A stretch of DNA of 29,169 bases from BQJU01 sp964015035. GTDB taxonomy: Bacteria > Bacteroidota > Bacteroidia > Chitinophagales > Saprospiraceae. Positions 1-7,944 of this stretch are shown in pieces (the first letter of the stretch is position 1; each line of letters opens with the position of its first letter). The notes below the pieces were generated by a model, which saw only the letters and a program-made list of their open reading frames with translations, was not told the origin of the DNA and searched no databases. The position numbers and the translations under genes are program-made. Where the stretch lies: positions 1 through 29,169 of the forward strand of contig CAXHCA010000080.1 of the NCBI GenBank assembly GCA_964015035.1, given 5' to 3'.

Positions 1-20
1 ATAAAGAAAATTGTCTTATC

Positions 21-43
21 CTTACACTAGGGGACTAATCCCA
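21..43. repeat. Dispersed repeat at gene 3' end, copy 1
   Basis: A 23-base stretch beginning CTTACACTAGGGG and ending ACTAATCCCA is identical to 24540-24562. Looser similarity extends on both sides (the AAAATTGTC side and the GCACCC side), giving about 45 bp in all. It lies just downstream of the AraC gene on the minus strand, with the stop codon at its inner edge. The other copy sits at the same place relative to chrA. It contains a short GGGA/TCCC inverted repeat. It may be an insertion-element end or a dispersed 3'-end element; the sequence does not decide. Confidence 0.7.
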
Positions 44-51
44 ACTGCACC

Positions 52-921
52 CTAAGCACTAACTGAATTTCGATAGGCGAGTGGAGTCATCTTTTCATGC
101 TTTTTGAAAACTTTAATGAAATGAGATGGGTCTTCAAAACCACAGTCGTAAGCTATTTCGTTAACTGTTTTGTCTGAAGTTTTTAGGAATTGTGTCGCTA
201 ATGCTATTTTTTTATTTGCAATCCAACGCCCAGGGCTTTCATTGAAAATAGATTTAAAGCTTCTCTTAAACGTACTTAAACTCATATTCGCCATTGTAGC
301 ATATTCTTCTAGTTTTAAATTATATGGATAATTATCCATCATGATTTGCTTAAGCTGTATGCTGTTTGAGGATTGTAAGCTACAGAAATATGTTGCGATC
401 TCTTGATGTATGGCTGAAGTGAAAATATTGAGTAATAACTCTTCAAACTTTAATTTTATAACATTAGTATTTGGTGTGTTTTTTGCTTCAAAATATACCT
501 CCAACGATTTTATGTAGGACAATAAGAAATCATCTACTTCTAAACGTAAAACGCTATCCGAATCTATGGCTGCATTGTTTTTCTTGTAGGAGAGGGTGTC
601 ACTAAATTTCAGCATGAATTTTTTAATAAAATCATCTGGCATAAATATCATTAGGGCACAGTAATCTTCGCTATGAAATTGGTGCGCAATATTGGCGCCT
701 TTCTTCACAAATAATGCATCTCCCGCTGTTATCACATATTCATTACGGTGTGTTTTCCACATTTTCTTGCCATTCGTAACAAATACAAAGTAATTCGCAT
801 CAGACCACATGCCAAAACGAATCTCTTCAATCATACATTTAAACTCAACAAAAAGTAATTCGTCAATTGTGAATTTCCTAAATAATTCACACTCTCTTAT
901 ATATGTAAAAACATTTGTCAT
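52..921 (-). CDS. AraC-family transcriptional regulator
   Basis: A 289-residue transcription factor. The N-terminal part (about 1-150) resembles the cupin-like ligand domain of AraC regulators, with a segment around 'VKKGANIAHQF'. The C-terminal about 95 residues are a double helix-turn-helix AraC domain: 'LKLEEYATMANMSLSTFKR' is the first HTH, and 'VNEIAYDCGFEDPSHFIKVF' followed by 'MTPLAYR' is the second HTH with its signature. It starts at ATG 921 and ends inside a repeat-derived 3' end (stop at 52-54). It lies downstream of the glycan cluster on the same strand, separated by 229 bp of repeat debris, so control of the cluster is possible but unproven. The ligand is unknown. Confidence 0.9.
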   Translation of the reverse strand: MTNVFTYIRECELFRKFTIDELLFVEFKCMIEEIRFGMWSDANYFVFVTNGKKMWKTHRNEYVITAGDALFVKKGANIAHQFHSEDYCALMIFMPDDFIKKFMLKFSDTLSYKKNNAAIDSDSVLRLEVDDFLLSYIKSLEVYFEAKNTPNTNVIKLKFEELLLNIFTSAIHQEIATYFCSLQSSNSIQLKQIMMDNYPYNLKLEEYATMANMSLSTFKRSFKSIFNESPGRWIANKKIALATQFLKTSDKTVNEIAYDCGFEDPSHFIKVFKKHEKMTPLAYRNSVSA

Positions 922-1015
922 TTAACCTAACAGAGTTGTTTCGACATGAAAATCAACAACTTAAGCGAAAATTCCAAATTCCTGCACAAATTCTGGTAAT
1001 TTGATTGTATCGGAC

Positions 1016-1043
1016 GTTCTCGCGAGGCTCATTTTGAGTGCAT
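1016..1043. repeat. Fragment of palindromic element arm
   Basis: GTTCTCGCGAGGCTCATTTT followed by GAGTGCAT matches, in reverse orientation and with one T fewer, the right arm of the element at 27107-27277. The sequence to its left (about 960-1000, AAGCGAAAATTCC...) looks like a decayed continuation of the same arm. The 229-bp gap between the AraC gene and GH29 therefore consists mainly of degraded repeat. I see no gene in it. Confidence 0.6.
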
Positions 1044-1055
1044 AGCAGCGTCTAA

Positions 1056-1150
1056 GAGCATGTTTGTAGGTAGTCATTCAGGCTGCAAATTTCAGTTTCT
1101 GGTAAAATCGGGACAAGCTATCTTTTTGGCTATTTTTTCGTTCGTAGCAC
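1056..1150. mobile_element. Truncated palindromic MITE-like element abutting GH29 stop
   Basis: The left terminal repeat is GAGCATGTTTGTAGGT, preceded by TAA. It is followed by the shared left-arm sequence (TAGTCATTCAGGCTGCAAA, then GGCTATTTTTTCGT). The right arm and most of the right terminal repeat are gone: the sequence jumps to GCAC followed by TTA. That TTA (1151-1153) is the TAA stop codon of the GH29 gene. At 95 bp it is about half the size of the copy at 21941-22131, which fits an internal deletion. Confidence 0.65.
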
Positions 1151-2458
1151 TTATTTGTTGGCAAACGTTACATTGGTCAACTTCACTACGATGGGGTTTG
1201 GCCAAATTTTATCGTTATAAACTCGCTGAGCCCTGGTGATGGATAATTCTAAATTATGGTCTCTCTGAGTGAATTTGGAAGTCGGAATATTGTTGGGTGA
1301 ATATTCAACTACTAAATCATTTTGCCCCAACACAGAAATTTCAGTATCCTCTGTCACCCTGATACTTTCGGTGTAAAATAGCCTCCTTTTTCCTTTGAAC
1401 CATTCCGGTTGGTTGGTGATAAAAACATAAACTGTGTTTTCATCTTTGGCCTTGGTAAACCATAAGTCGCCCTCTTTTACAATGCTGGGGACCGTTCTGA
1501 CATTTTTAACTGCTTCATCATTAATAAACATCCAAAGCGCAATTTCACGCAACCGTTCTTCCTGTTCAATGGGGATTTCCCCGTTTGGCTTAGGCCCAAC
1601 GTTCATCAAAAAATTCCCGCCCTTGGCTCTGATTTCGATCAACTTTTTTATCAGCTCACCGCCATCTTTATACACTTCGTTGGTCGGCTTGTAGGCCCAC
1701 TGCGTCCCCATAGTCATACAGGTTTCCCATGGCCCGGGCATTGGAGCATCTGGTATTTTCTGTTCGGGAGTACTCATTTCTCCCCTGGTCACTACGATAT
1801 CCGGATACTTTTCATGCACATATTGCACCAGGTTCCCTTTGGAAAAAGAATCAAAAAATGCGAATTCTATTTTACCGTAATTGGTGAATAATTCATCCAC
1901 CTGCCTTTTGGCATACTCAAACAATTCTTTATTTTTCGTCACCTGAGTCATGGGCCCTTTCCGCGAAATCAAATGCCCCTGCTTGTAGATAAAGCTAAAA
2001 TCTTCCGGAGAAAAATAGAACCCGACCTTCAATCCATATTTTCGCAAAGACTTAACCAACATGCCGGTTATGTCTTTTCCGTAAGGCGTGTTCATGATAT
2101 TAAAATCGGTGGTCTTCGTATCCCACATACAAAACCCATTGTGGTGCTTGGTGGTGAATACCACATACTCAGCCCCGGTCAATTTAAAAAGCCTCGCCCA
2201 CTCATCCGGATCAAATTTATTCGGATAAAATGTCTTTGGAAGTTCGTTCATGTAGCGCTGCACATAATCTTCTGAAGCCCCCACCAGGGAGTGACTAATG
2301 ACACTGCCCAGTTGCGAATCCATGCTCCAGTGAATAAATATCCCGAAGCCCATGTCCATAAATTGTTCATTAAGCGCCGGCTTGTTTCTGAGTTGCGCAA
2401 ACGATGAATGAGAAGCAAGTATTAAAAATAAAATGCAGTATATACGTATTGAATTCAT
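1151..2458 (-). CDS. GH29 alpha-L-fucosidase-like glycosidase, copy A
   Basis: A 435-residue exported glycosidase with a signal peptide (about residues 1-22, ending 'SSFAQ'). GH29 hallmarks are 'GIFIHW' (39-44), 'TTKHHNGF' (102-109) and 'FFDS', with D203 the expected nucleophile by family analogy. GH29 enzymes release terminal alpha-L-fucose by a retaining mechanism; the general acid is variable in the family and I cannot assign it. A beta-rich tail follows (about 310-435). It is the last gene of the second half of the cluster, 31 bp after a second GH29 gene. Codons for residues 22-293 are identical at DNA level to that gene, while the signal peptide and C-terminus differ. The stop codon overlaps the flank of a palindromic element. 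Fucosidase is the best guess, but specificity for another 6-deoxyhexose or galactoside is possible. Confidence 0.88.
   Translation of the reverse strand: MNSIRIYCILFLILASHSSFAQLRNKPALNEQFMDMGFGIFIHWSMDSQLGSVISHSLVGASEDYVQRYMNELPKTFYPNKFDPDEWARLFKLTGAEYVVFTTKHHNGFCMWDTKTTDFNIMNTPYGKDITGMLVKSLRKYGLKVGFYFSPEDFSFIYKQGHLISRKGPMTQVTKNKELFEYAKRQVDELFTNYGKIEFAFFDSFSKGNLVQYVHEKYPDIVVTRGEMSTPEQKIPDAPMPGPWETCMTMGTQWAYKPTNEVYKDGGELIKKLIEIRAKGGNFLMNVGPKPNGEIPIEQEERLREIALWMFINDEAVKNVRTVPSIVKEGDLWFTKAKDENTVYVFITNQPEWFKGKRRLFYTESIRVTEDTEISVLGQNDLVVEYSPNNIPTSKFTQRDHNLELSITRAQRVYNDKIWPNPIVVKLTNVTFANK
1581..2395. repeat. 815-bp identical core, GH29 copy A
   Basis: By eye this is base-for-base identical to 2926-3740 (offset 1345). 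The first mismatch on the left is at 1580 versus 2925 (c versus a). On the right, identity stops immediately after CTGAGTTG, at the signal-peptide junction. The flanking parts of the two genes are clearly diverged. Confidence 0.9.
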
Positions 2459-2489
2459 TTTGTACTTTAAATTATTTATTCAGGATTTA

Positions 2490-3803
2490 TTAATTTTGAC
2501 CAGTAACAAACTCTACATTGGTTATTTTCACCACCACCGGGTTTGGCCAGATTTTATCATTATAAAGCCGATGCGCTCTACTTATTGAAATTTCTAAACT
2601 GGATTCATGCTGTATGAATCGAGAAATTGGCGTATTTTCCGGCCAATATTCTACGACCAAATCGTTTTGTCCCAACACAGAAATTTCAGTGTCTTTTGTT
2701 GCTCTGATTTCTCGCAGCAAAAAATTTCTTCGAAAGCCTTTGAACCAATCTTCCTGGTCGGTAATAAAGACATATACTGTGTTTTCATCTTTGGCCTTGG
2801 TAAACCATAAGTCGCCCTCTTTAATGATACTGGGGACTGTTCTGACGTTTTTAATCCCTTCGTTGTTTACATACATCCAAAGCGCGATTTCACGCAACCG
2901 TTCTTCCTGCTCAATGGGGATTTCACCGTTTGGCTTAGGCCCAACGTTCATCAAAAAATTCCCGCCCTTGGCTCTGATTTCGATCAACTTTTTTATCAGC
3001 TCACCGCCATCTTTATACACTTCGTTGGTCGGCTTGTAGGCCCACTGCGTCCCCATAGTCATACAGGTTTCCCATGGCCCGGGCATTGGAGCATCTGGTA
3101 TTTTCTGTTCGGGAGTACTCATTTCTCCCCTGGTCACTACGATATCCGGATACTTTTCATGCACATATTGCACCAGGTTCCCTTTGGAAAAAGAATCAAA
3201 AAATGCGAATTCTATTTTACCGTAATTGGTGAATAATTCATCCACCTGCCTTTTGGCATACTCAAACAATTCTTTATTTTTCGTCACCTGAGTCATGGGC
3301 CCTTTCCGCGAAATCAAATGCCCCTGCTTGTAGATAAAGCTAAAATCTTCCGGAGAAAAATAGAACCCGACCTTCAATCCATATTTTCGCAAAGACTTAA
3401 CCAACATGCCGGTTATGTCTTTTCCGTAAGGCGTGTTCATGATATTAAAATCGGTGGTCTTCGTATCCCACATACAAAACCCATTGTGGTGCTTGGTGGT
3501 GAATACCACATACTCAGCCCCGGTCAATTTAAAAAGCCTCGCCCACTCATCCGGATCAAATTTATTCGGATAAAATGTCTTTGGAAGTTCGTTCATGTAG
3601 CGCTGCACATAATCTTCTGAAGCCCCCACCAGGGAGTGACTAATGACACTGCCCAGTTGCGAATCCATGCTCCAGTGAATAAATATCCCGAAGCCCATGT
3701 CCATAAATTGTTCATTAAGCGCCGGCTTGTTTCTGAGTTGACTAAAAACAGAGATGCTTATAAAGCTCAATAGAACAATTGTTAAGTACTTTTTACACTT
3801 CAT
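2490..3803 (-). CDS. GH29 alpha-L-fucosidase-like glycosidase, copy B
   Basis: A 437-residue paralogue of the next gene downstream. I chose the ATG at 3803 rather than an upstream in-frame start at 3866 because it gives a clean signal peptide ('MKCKKYLTIVLLSFISIS' then VFSQ) and places the mature protein at the same residue as copy A. It has the same HHNGF motif and the same FFDS Asp (D203). The C-terminal third is similar but clearly diverged ('NEGIKNVRTVPSIIKEGD' versus 'DEAVKNVRTVPSIVKEGD'). The last residues are TGQN. It is probably co-transcribed with GH78, the toroid protein and copy A. Two near-identical catalytic domains with different C-terminal faces may tune substrate or location, or may simply reflect recent conversion. 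Confidence 0.88.
   Translation of the reverse strand: MKCKKYLTIVLLSFISISVFSQLRNKPALNEQFMDMGFGIFIHWSMDSQLGSVISHSLVGASEDYVQRYMNELPKTFYPNKFDPDEWARLFKLTGAEYVVFTTKHHNGFCMWDTKTTDFNIMNTPYGKDITGMLVKSLRKYGLKVGFYFSPEDFSFIYKQGHLISRKGPMTQVTKNKELFEYAKRQVDELFTNYGKIEFAFFDSFSKGNLVQYVHEKYPDIVVTRGEMSTPEQKIPDAPMPGPWETCMTMGTQWAYKPTNEVYKDGGELIKKLIEIRAKGGNFLMNVGPKPNGEIPIEQEERLREIALWMYVNNEGIKNVRTVPSIIKEGDLWFTKAKDENTVYVFITDQEDWFKGFRRNFLLREIRATKDTEISVLGQNDLVVEYWPENTPISRFIQHESSLEISISRAHRLYNDKIWPNPVVVKITNVEFVTGQN
2926..3740. repeat. 815-bp identical core, GH29 copy B
   Basis: Direct repeat of 1581-2395, in the same orientation. It covers codons 22-293 of the 437-residue protein, that is, most of the catalytic barrel but neither the signal peptide nor the C-terminal domain. 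Confidence 0.9.
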
Positions 3804-3914
3804 CACTATTTGAAATTTATGATAAATAATCAATCCGTTCGAACTAGCCCCAGTAGCGCCTTTCATCTATGATAAGTCATCTTATCGGTATAGTTCTATT
3901 TTTTAATTCCATAT

Positions 3915-5579
3915 TTATAATTCCCCTTCCATCAATGGCCAGGAATCAAAATCCCTGTTAAGTTTTTGCCCATCTTCGGACACCATCACCCACTGATTTT
4001 TTTCGGCTTTTACATCGTATGTTAGTAAAGGGCCATCGGGAAATTGAAATTGGCTTTTCAGTATCCCAGTATCAGCGTTTTCTTTTAATACTTTTTCGAA
4101 AATGACCAGGGGCTCGACATCCTCAAATACGGCTATTAATCCGAATTCATCTTGAGAATAAGCAACTACGGTCACCTTGTTCGCACTTACATAGGAAGAC
4201 CAATTTCCTTCACTGACTACTGCCTGCATATCCTGAGGAATGGATACCGCACCGGCTGCACAGGCAAAGTTTTTATAGACTCCTGTATTGTTCCATTGCA
4301 TAAAATCATCGCCCGGTCCTGACAGGTGAATTACTTCCGACAAATGATCTGCATGATCATTGAGGAAAAAGCAAATTGGTCTGGTAATAATTTCCGACCT
4401 CACTCCCCTGTTTACACCTCCGGAACTAATTAGAAAATTCTTTCCGGCACTGCTTATTTCCGGTGATGCTTTCGGGCCATGCCCCTGGCGGACAAAATAG
4501 CCGTCTTGCTTGTCAAAAAGCATCTCAACAAACTGATCTGCCGGACGGTATGGCATGCATGCCCCCATCAGTGCATGGATCCCGGCTACGCCTACGTTTT
4601 TATCATAATTTTCGATTTCTGAATAGCTGAGCCAGGACTTTATAAATGCCGAGTGATAATCAGTGGTAAGTTCCTGAATGTTTGCTTTTTCATACCTCCT
4701 GCGCATCGGCGGGAAATGCTTTAAATTGAGACTGCTCAAGGCATAACTCCAGTTGATATAATCGAGCACCTCCCTGGCCGTTTGGCTTACTTTTTCAGAG
4801 GCGAAAGCTTCGAGGTTGAGTAAGGCCGCAATGGTGTAGCCCAAATATGGAATGGAATTGAACTCGTACAGGCCATTGGTTTTCATTTCCTCCATCAGGA
4901 TTAAAAGCTTTTCCTCCATACCGTTTTGCACATTGTCATAGTCCTTGTCTGAATTTCCATGCAGGCGGAGCCATCTGTTTTTTAAATACCTCGATCCTTC
5001 CGTCATCAGCATGTGATTTTCAGTTTCCATGACCAGTCCCAAGGTTTTAGGAGCCGTATAACTGAACGTGCCACCATCCTCTGACAAAAGAACATTCAAC
5101 AAATGGTTTTTGGTATCCGGAAAAATAATATCGGGATGGTCACCAAATTTCCATAGGATGGTAGTAAGGGTGGTCAATGAAAAATCATAATCTCCCTTGG
5201 GGTTCATAAACCATGAAGAACCACAATTGCCCCAGTCCGTCAATTTGTGTAAAAGTTCGTTTACTTCCGAAACGTTCTGCCTCAGCATCAACCTGGCCAA
5301 AAGAATTTGTGGAACATTCCCTTTTTTATATAGCATACCCTCAGTAATGGGCTTTTCCGCAATGGCCCGGTAAATGCTATCGGCAAAATGTGATTCTTTT
5401 TTCCATGCCAATGTCCTTTCGTGGGGAACAGCAATATTCCCAGCTTTCATCTCAACATCACGATATTTTATCGGTCCAAAAAACCGTGATTTAAGTTGCT
5501 TGTTATTGAATAATATCAATAACATCAAACTTCCAATGGGCACAATCACAAAGTACTTTATTGCTTTCTTAACCTTCAC
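3915..5579 (-). CDS. Membrane-anchored alpha/alpha-toroid protein, putative polysaccharide lyase or hydrolase
   Basis: A 554-residue protein I do not recognise with certainty. It has an N-terminal hydrophobic anchor (residues 9-25, no lipobox). A helix-rich region of about 60-330 then has the feel of an (alpha/alpha) toroid, including 'DWGNCGSSWF' (115-124) and the striking 'ETENHML' (185-191). The C-terminal half is beta-rich with 'SSGGVNRG'. Toroid plus beta-sandwich is the layout of several uronate lyases, and an N/H-containing active site would fit, but that is inference. The start is GTG at 5579, and GTGA overlaps the GH78 stop by 4 bp, so translation is probably coupled. Its place between GH78 and GH29 supports a carbohydrate-active role at the periplasmic face of a membrane. 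Confidence 0.6.
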   Translation of the reverse strand: MKVKKAIKYFVIVPIGSLMLLILFNNKQLKSRFFGPIKYRDVEMKAGNIAVPHERTLAWKKESHFADSIYRAIAEKPITEGMLYKKGNVPQILLARLMLRQNVSEVNELLHKLTDWGNCGSSWFMNPKGDYDFSLTTLTTILWKFGDHPDIIFPDTKNHLLNVLLSEDGGTFSYTAPKTLGLVMETENHMLMTEGSRYLKNRWLRLHGNSDKDYDNVQNGMEEKLLILMEEMKTNGLYEFNSIPYLGYTIAALLNLEAFASEKVSQTAREVLDYINWSYALSSLNLKHFPPMRRRYEKANIQELTTDYHSAFIKSWLSYSEIENYDKNVGVAGIHALMGACMPYRPADQFVEMLFDKQDGYFVRQGHGPKASPEISSAGKNFLISSGGVNRGVRSEIITRPICFFLNDHADHLSEVIHLSGPGDDFMQWNNTGVYKNFACAAGAVSIPQDMQAVVSEGNWSSYVSANKVTVVAYSQDEFGLIAVFEDVEPLVIFEKVLKENADTGILKSQFQFPDGPLLTYDVKAEKNQWVMVSEDGQKLNRDFDSWPLMEGEL

Positions 5580-7828
5580 TTAAATAATTGTAAAATATTT
5601 TTCCCAGGTTGTAAACGAATAGTACGATCACGGACACTAATTTCCCCGCCATTCAAAACCACTTGAGCCGGAGTTTCCTCCTCCAAATAGAATTCACCCG
5701 ACATGTTGGATGGTATTTCGATGTGGTAACTTTTGGTTTCATCAGCATCAAGGGTATAACGCCCCTTTATTTGCCCTCTTAGGGTCGGGACTGTGATTGA
5801 ACTCGAAGATAAACTTCCCAATTGTGGTTTAATTACGACCGTATCATAACCAGGCGTTTTGGGCTGAATTCCCCATAAATACCTGGGAATAATGTTGGCA
5901 GGTGTAGCGCCCCAGGCATGATTCCAGTCTGCATTGGGTTTATATTTCATATCCCAGGCTTCTAAGGTGATCGTCGACCCAATTTCTATCATGTTATACC
6001 AGCTTCTATCATGAGTGGCTGTCATGAGTTGTAAGGCATAATCACTTTCATGGGCATGATACAAAGCTTCTAACAAATATTGAGACCCATAAACGCTGCA
6101 AGCCATTCCCCTGGATTTGATAAAATCTACCACGGATGCCACGTGCTCTTCAGGAACAATATTAAAAGCCAGGGCCATCATATTTGAGTGCAGAGAAGCA
6201 TGATCCGTTCCAACACCATCCACATAAACACCTGACTTTTCATCGAATAACTTATCGTTGATGGATTTTTTGACTTGCGAGGCCAATTGCATAAGATCGG
6301 TAGTTTCGTCTGGTTTATTCAAAACACGGGCAAATTCTGCCAGGATCTCCAGATTTCTATAGTAAAAACAATTGACCACCGTATTGACCGGTGTGAAGAC
6401 AAAACCATCCCGTTCGCCTTCCTCCGTTGCCAATTTCCAACCTGTGTCTTTTTGCGCAGGCGGCCAATCGACGATATCTTTTAGTTTGTCTTTTGGGTTT
6501 TTAAATCCCAATTTTTTCATGAAGTCCGGCGTGGCATTTTCTGAACTTATGAGTCCGTCTTCACCGCGTAGTTCCATTAAGCTCTTGTGCTTTAACCCAT
6601 CATAATACTTCTCAATAAGCTCTGTATTTCCTGTATACATATAATCCGCGTAAAACATCAGCGCCACATGCAACTGCCACTCTGTAGGCCAGGTGGGATG
6701 CTGCATGAAATATTCGATGGTTTGCCTTGCCATGGCATATTCCCGATCTGTGGTATAATGACTCAGCTGATTTAAATAAGCATCCGCCTCATAGGGAATG
6801 CGCTCTCTATCCCCGTCGACATATACACCAGCAAAGGTTGTTGCTTTAATAGAATACTTACACAAGTCCCAAATTGCATTTAACGTACTATCTGAACTGG
6901 TAAAATGGCTGGCGCTATTGTCCCAATAACTATGGTAAAACAACTGGGTGAAGTCTTCCGCTTTTACATCACCCTTTGCGCCTTCAATTTCTACATATCG
7001 AAAAGGCAATAAAACAGGAAATGAATCGGGCAATTGTACAGCCACCGGCTTCGTATTTCTTTTGTCTGGTATTATATCCAGCAGGTACTCTGTCCGGGAA
7101 GGGTTCACCGCCACTTTTATGGATTGATACCGAATGGTTCCTCCTGGTGTTCTGTTTATTTTATCACCAACAAGTTGCTCTCCGATATGGATAGTGAGCG
7201 TATCACTTATCTCTGATTTATATTGAAAGAGAAGAGTGGCAAAGGCTGCTTTCCCAAAGTCTATGAAATAAGAATCATTACTGGTTTGCCTGAACGCTAA
7301 GGGTTTTATACGGTCTACCTGAAATGAATTGGAACTTGTAATGAAATCTTTTTTTGCTCCTATTGTAAAGCGCTGAGACCTTGAGAATGGTGTTTCTTTG
7401 TTGTTAGCATCCCAAATTTTCACTTTCCAAAAGTAAGTACTTCCCGGCTCTAGCTTTTTTCCTTGAAATTCTACATTGATCGATTGGTTGCCCATTACTT
7501 TTCCCGAGTCCCAAATATCCCCGACCTTATTGTCAATCAGATCTTTGGAAGAAGCAACCAATAGCCGGTAGGCTGTTTGCGCAGAAGCAGAACCGGGAAC
7601 TTCCCAGGCAAATTCCGGATGGTCATCTATTATCAATACACCATCGGGCTTTCTAATATATTCCACACTTAAGCCATGAGGATATATTGCGTCCTTACTT
7701 TTTGAGCCGCTGATATTTTCAGTATGCTTGCAGCCCGCTATTAAAATTACAAAAATGAATAGTAGGGATTTGAACAGTTTTCTATATCCAACCTGTACCT
7801 GAGAATCTGGCATGGATGTCATATTCAT
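5576..7828 (-). CDS. GH78 alpha-L-rhamnosidase, lipoprotein
   Basis: A 750-residue lipoprotein (lipobox 'LIAGC', C33). An N-terminal Fn3-like domain (about 50-157, 'PEFAWEVPG', 'YFWKVKIWD') and a beta-sandwich (about 180-300) precede the six-hairpin catalytic barrel with 'DGDRERIPYEADAY' (338-351), which carries the acidic residues expected for the general acid. 'TITLEAWD' (619-626, E623) and 'WNHAWGATP' (635-643) are further signature segments, followed by a C-terminal beta domain. It would remove terminal alpha-L-rhamnose by an inverting mechanism at the outer or periplasmic membrane face. It is the first gene after an intrinsic terminator, so it probably has its own promoter in the 7829-7876 gap. 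The exact start among three nearby ATGs (7828, 7822, 7813) is uncertain. Confidence 0.9.
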   Translation of the reverse strand: MNMTSMPDSQVQVGYRKLFKSLLFIFVILIAGCKHTENISGSKSKDAIYPHGLSVEYIRKPDGVLIIDDHPEFAWEVPGSASAQTAYRLLVASSKDLIDNKVGDIWDSGKVMGNQSINVEFQGKKLEPGSTYFWKVKIWDANNKETPFSRSQRFTIGAKKDFITSSNSFQVDRIKPLAFRQTSNDSYFIDFGKAAFATLLFQYKSEISDTLTIHIGEQLVGDKINRTPGGTIRYQSIKVAVNPSRTEYLLDIIPDKRNTKPVAVQLPDSFPVLLPFRYVEIEGAKGDVKAEDFTQLFYHSYWDNSASHFTSSDSTLNAIWDLCKYSIKATTFAGVYVDGDRERIPYEADAYLNQLSHYTTDREYAMARQTIEYFMQHPTWPTEWQLHVALMFYADYMYTGNTELIEKYYDGLKHKSLMELRGEDGLISSENATPDFMKKLGFKNPKDKLKDIVDWPPAQKDTGWKLATEEGERDGFVFTPVNTVVNCFYYRNLEILAEFARVLNKPDETTDLMQLASQVKKSINDKLFDEKSGVYVDGVGTDHASLHSNMMALAFNIVPEEHVASVVDFIKSRGMACSVYGSQYLLEALYHAHESDYALQLMTATHDRSWYNMIEIGSTITLEAWDMKYKPNADWNHAWGATPANIIPRYLWGIQPKTPGYDTVVIKPQLGSLSSSSITVPTLRGQIKGRYTLDADETKSYHIEIPSNMSGEFYLEEETPAQVVLNGGEISVRDRTIRLQPGKNILQLFK

Positions 7829-7876
7829 CGAAAGTTTTTATTGGGAAGTCTTTACCTTTTTTCCAAAGTCGCCCTT

Positions 7877-7922
7877 TAAAAAAAATTAAAATCACCTTTG
7901 ATACAACTTACCAAAGGTGATT
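7877..7922 (-). terminator. Rho-independent terminator after the oxidoreductase gene
   Basis: There is a perfect 11-bp stem: AATCACCTTTG (7890-7900) pairs with CAAAGGTGATT (7912-7922) around an 11-base loop. On the minus strand it is followed by TTTTAATTTTTTTT (to about 7877). It lies 22 bp past the stop of the oxidoreductase gene and splits the cluster into an upstream unit (GH88 to oxidoreductase) and a downstream unit (GH78 to GH29). Confidence 0.85.
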
Positions 7923-7944
7923 AGTGTCCTAAAGAGCATAGCTC

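Noticed and set aside
1973..2275. Plus-strand open frame of 100 residues, repeated identically at 3318-3620
   Set aside because: Antisense to the identical core of the two GH29 genes. The GH29 frames have clear catalytic motifs; these have none.
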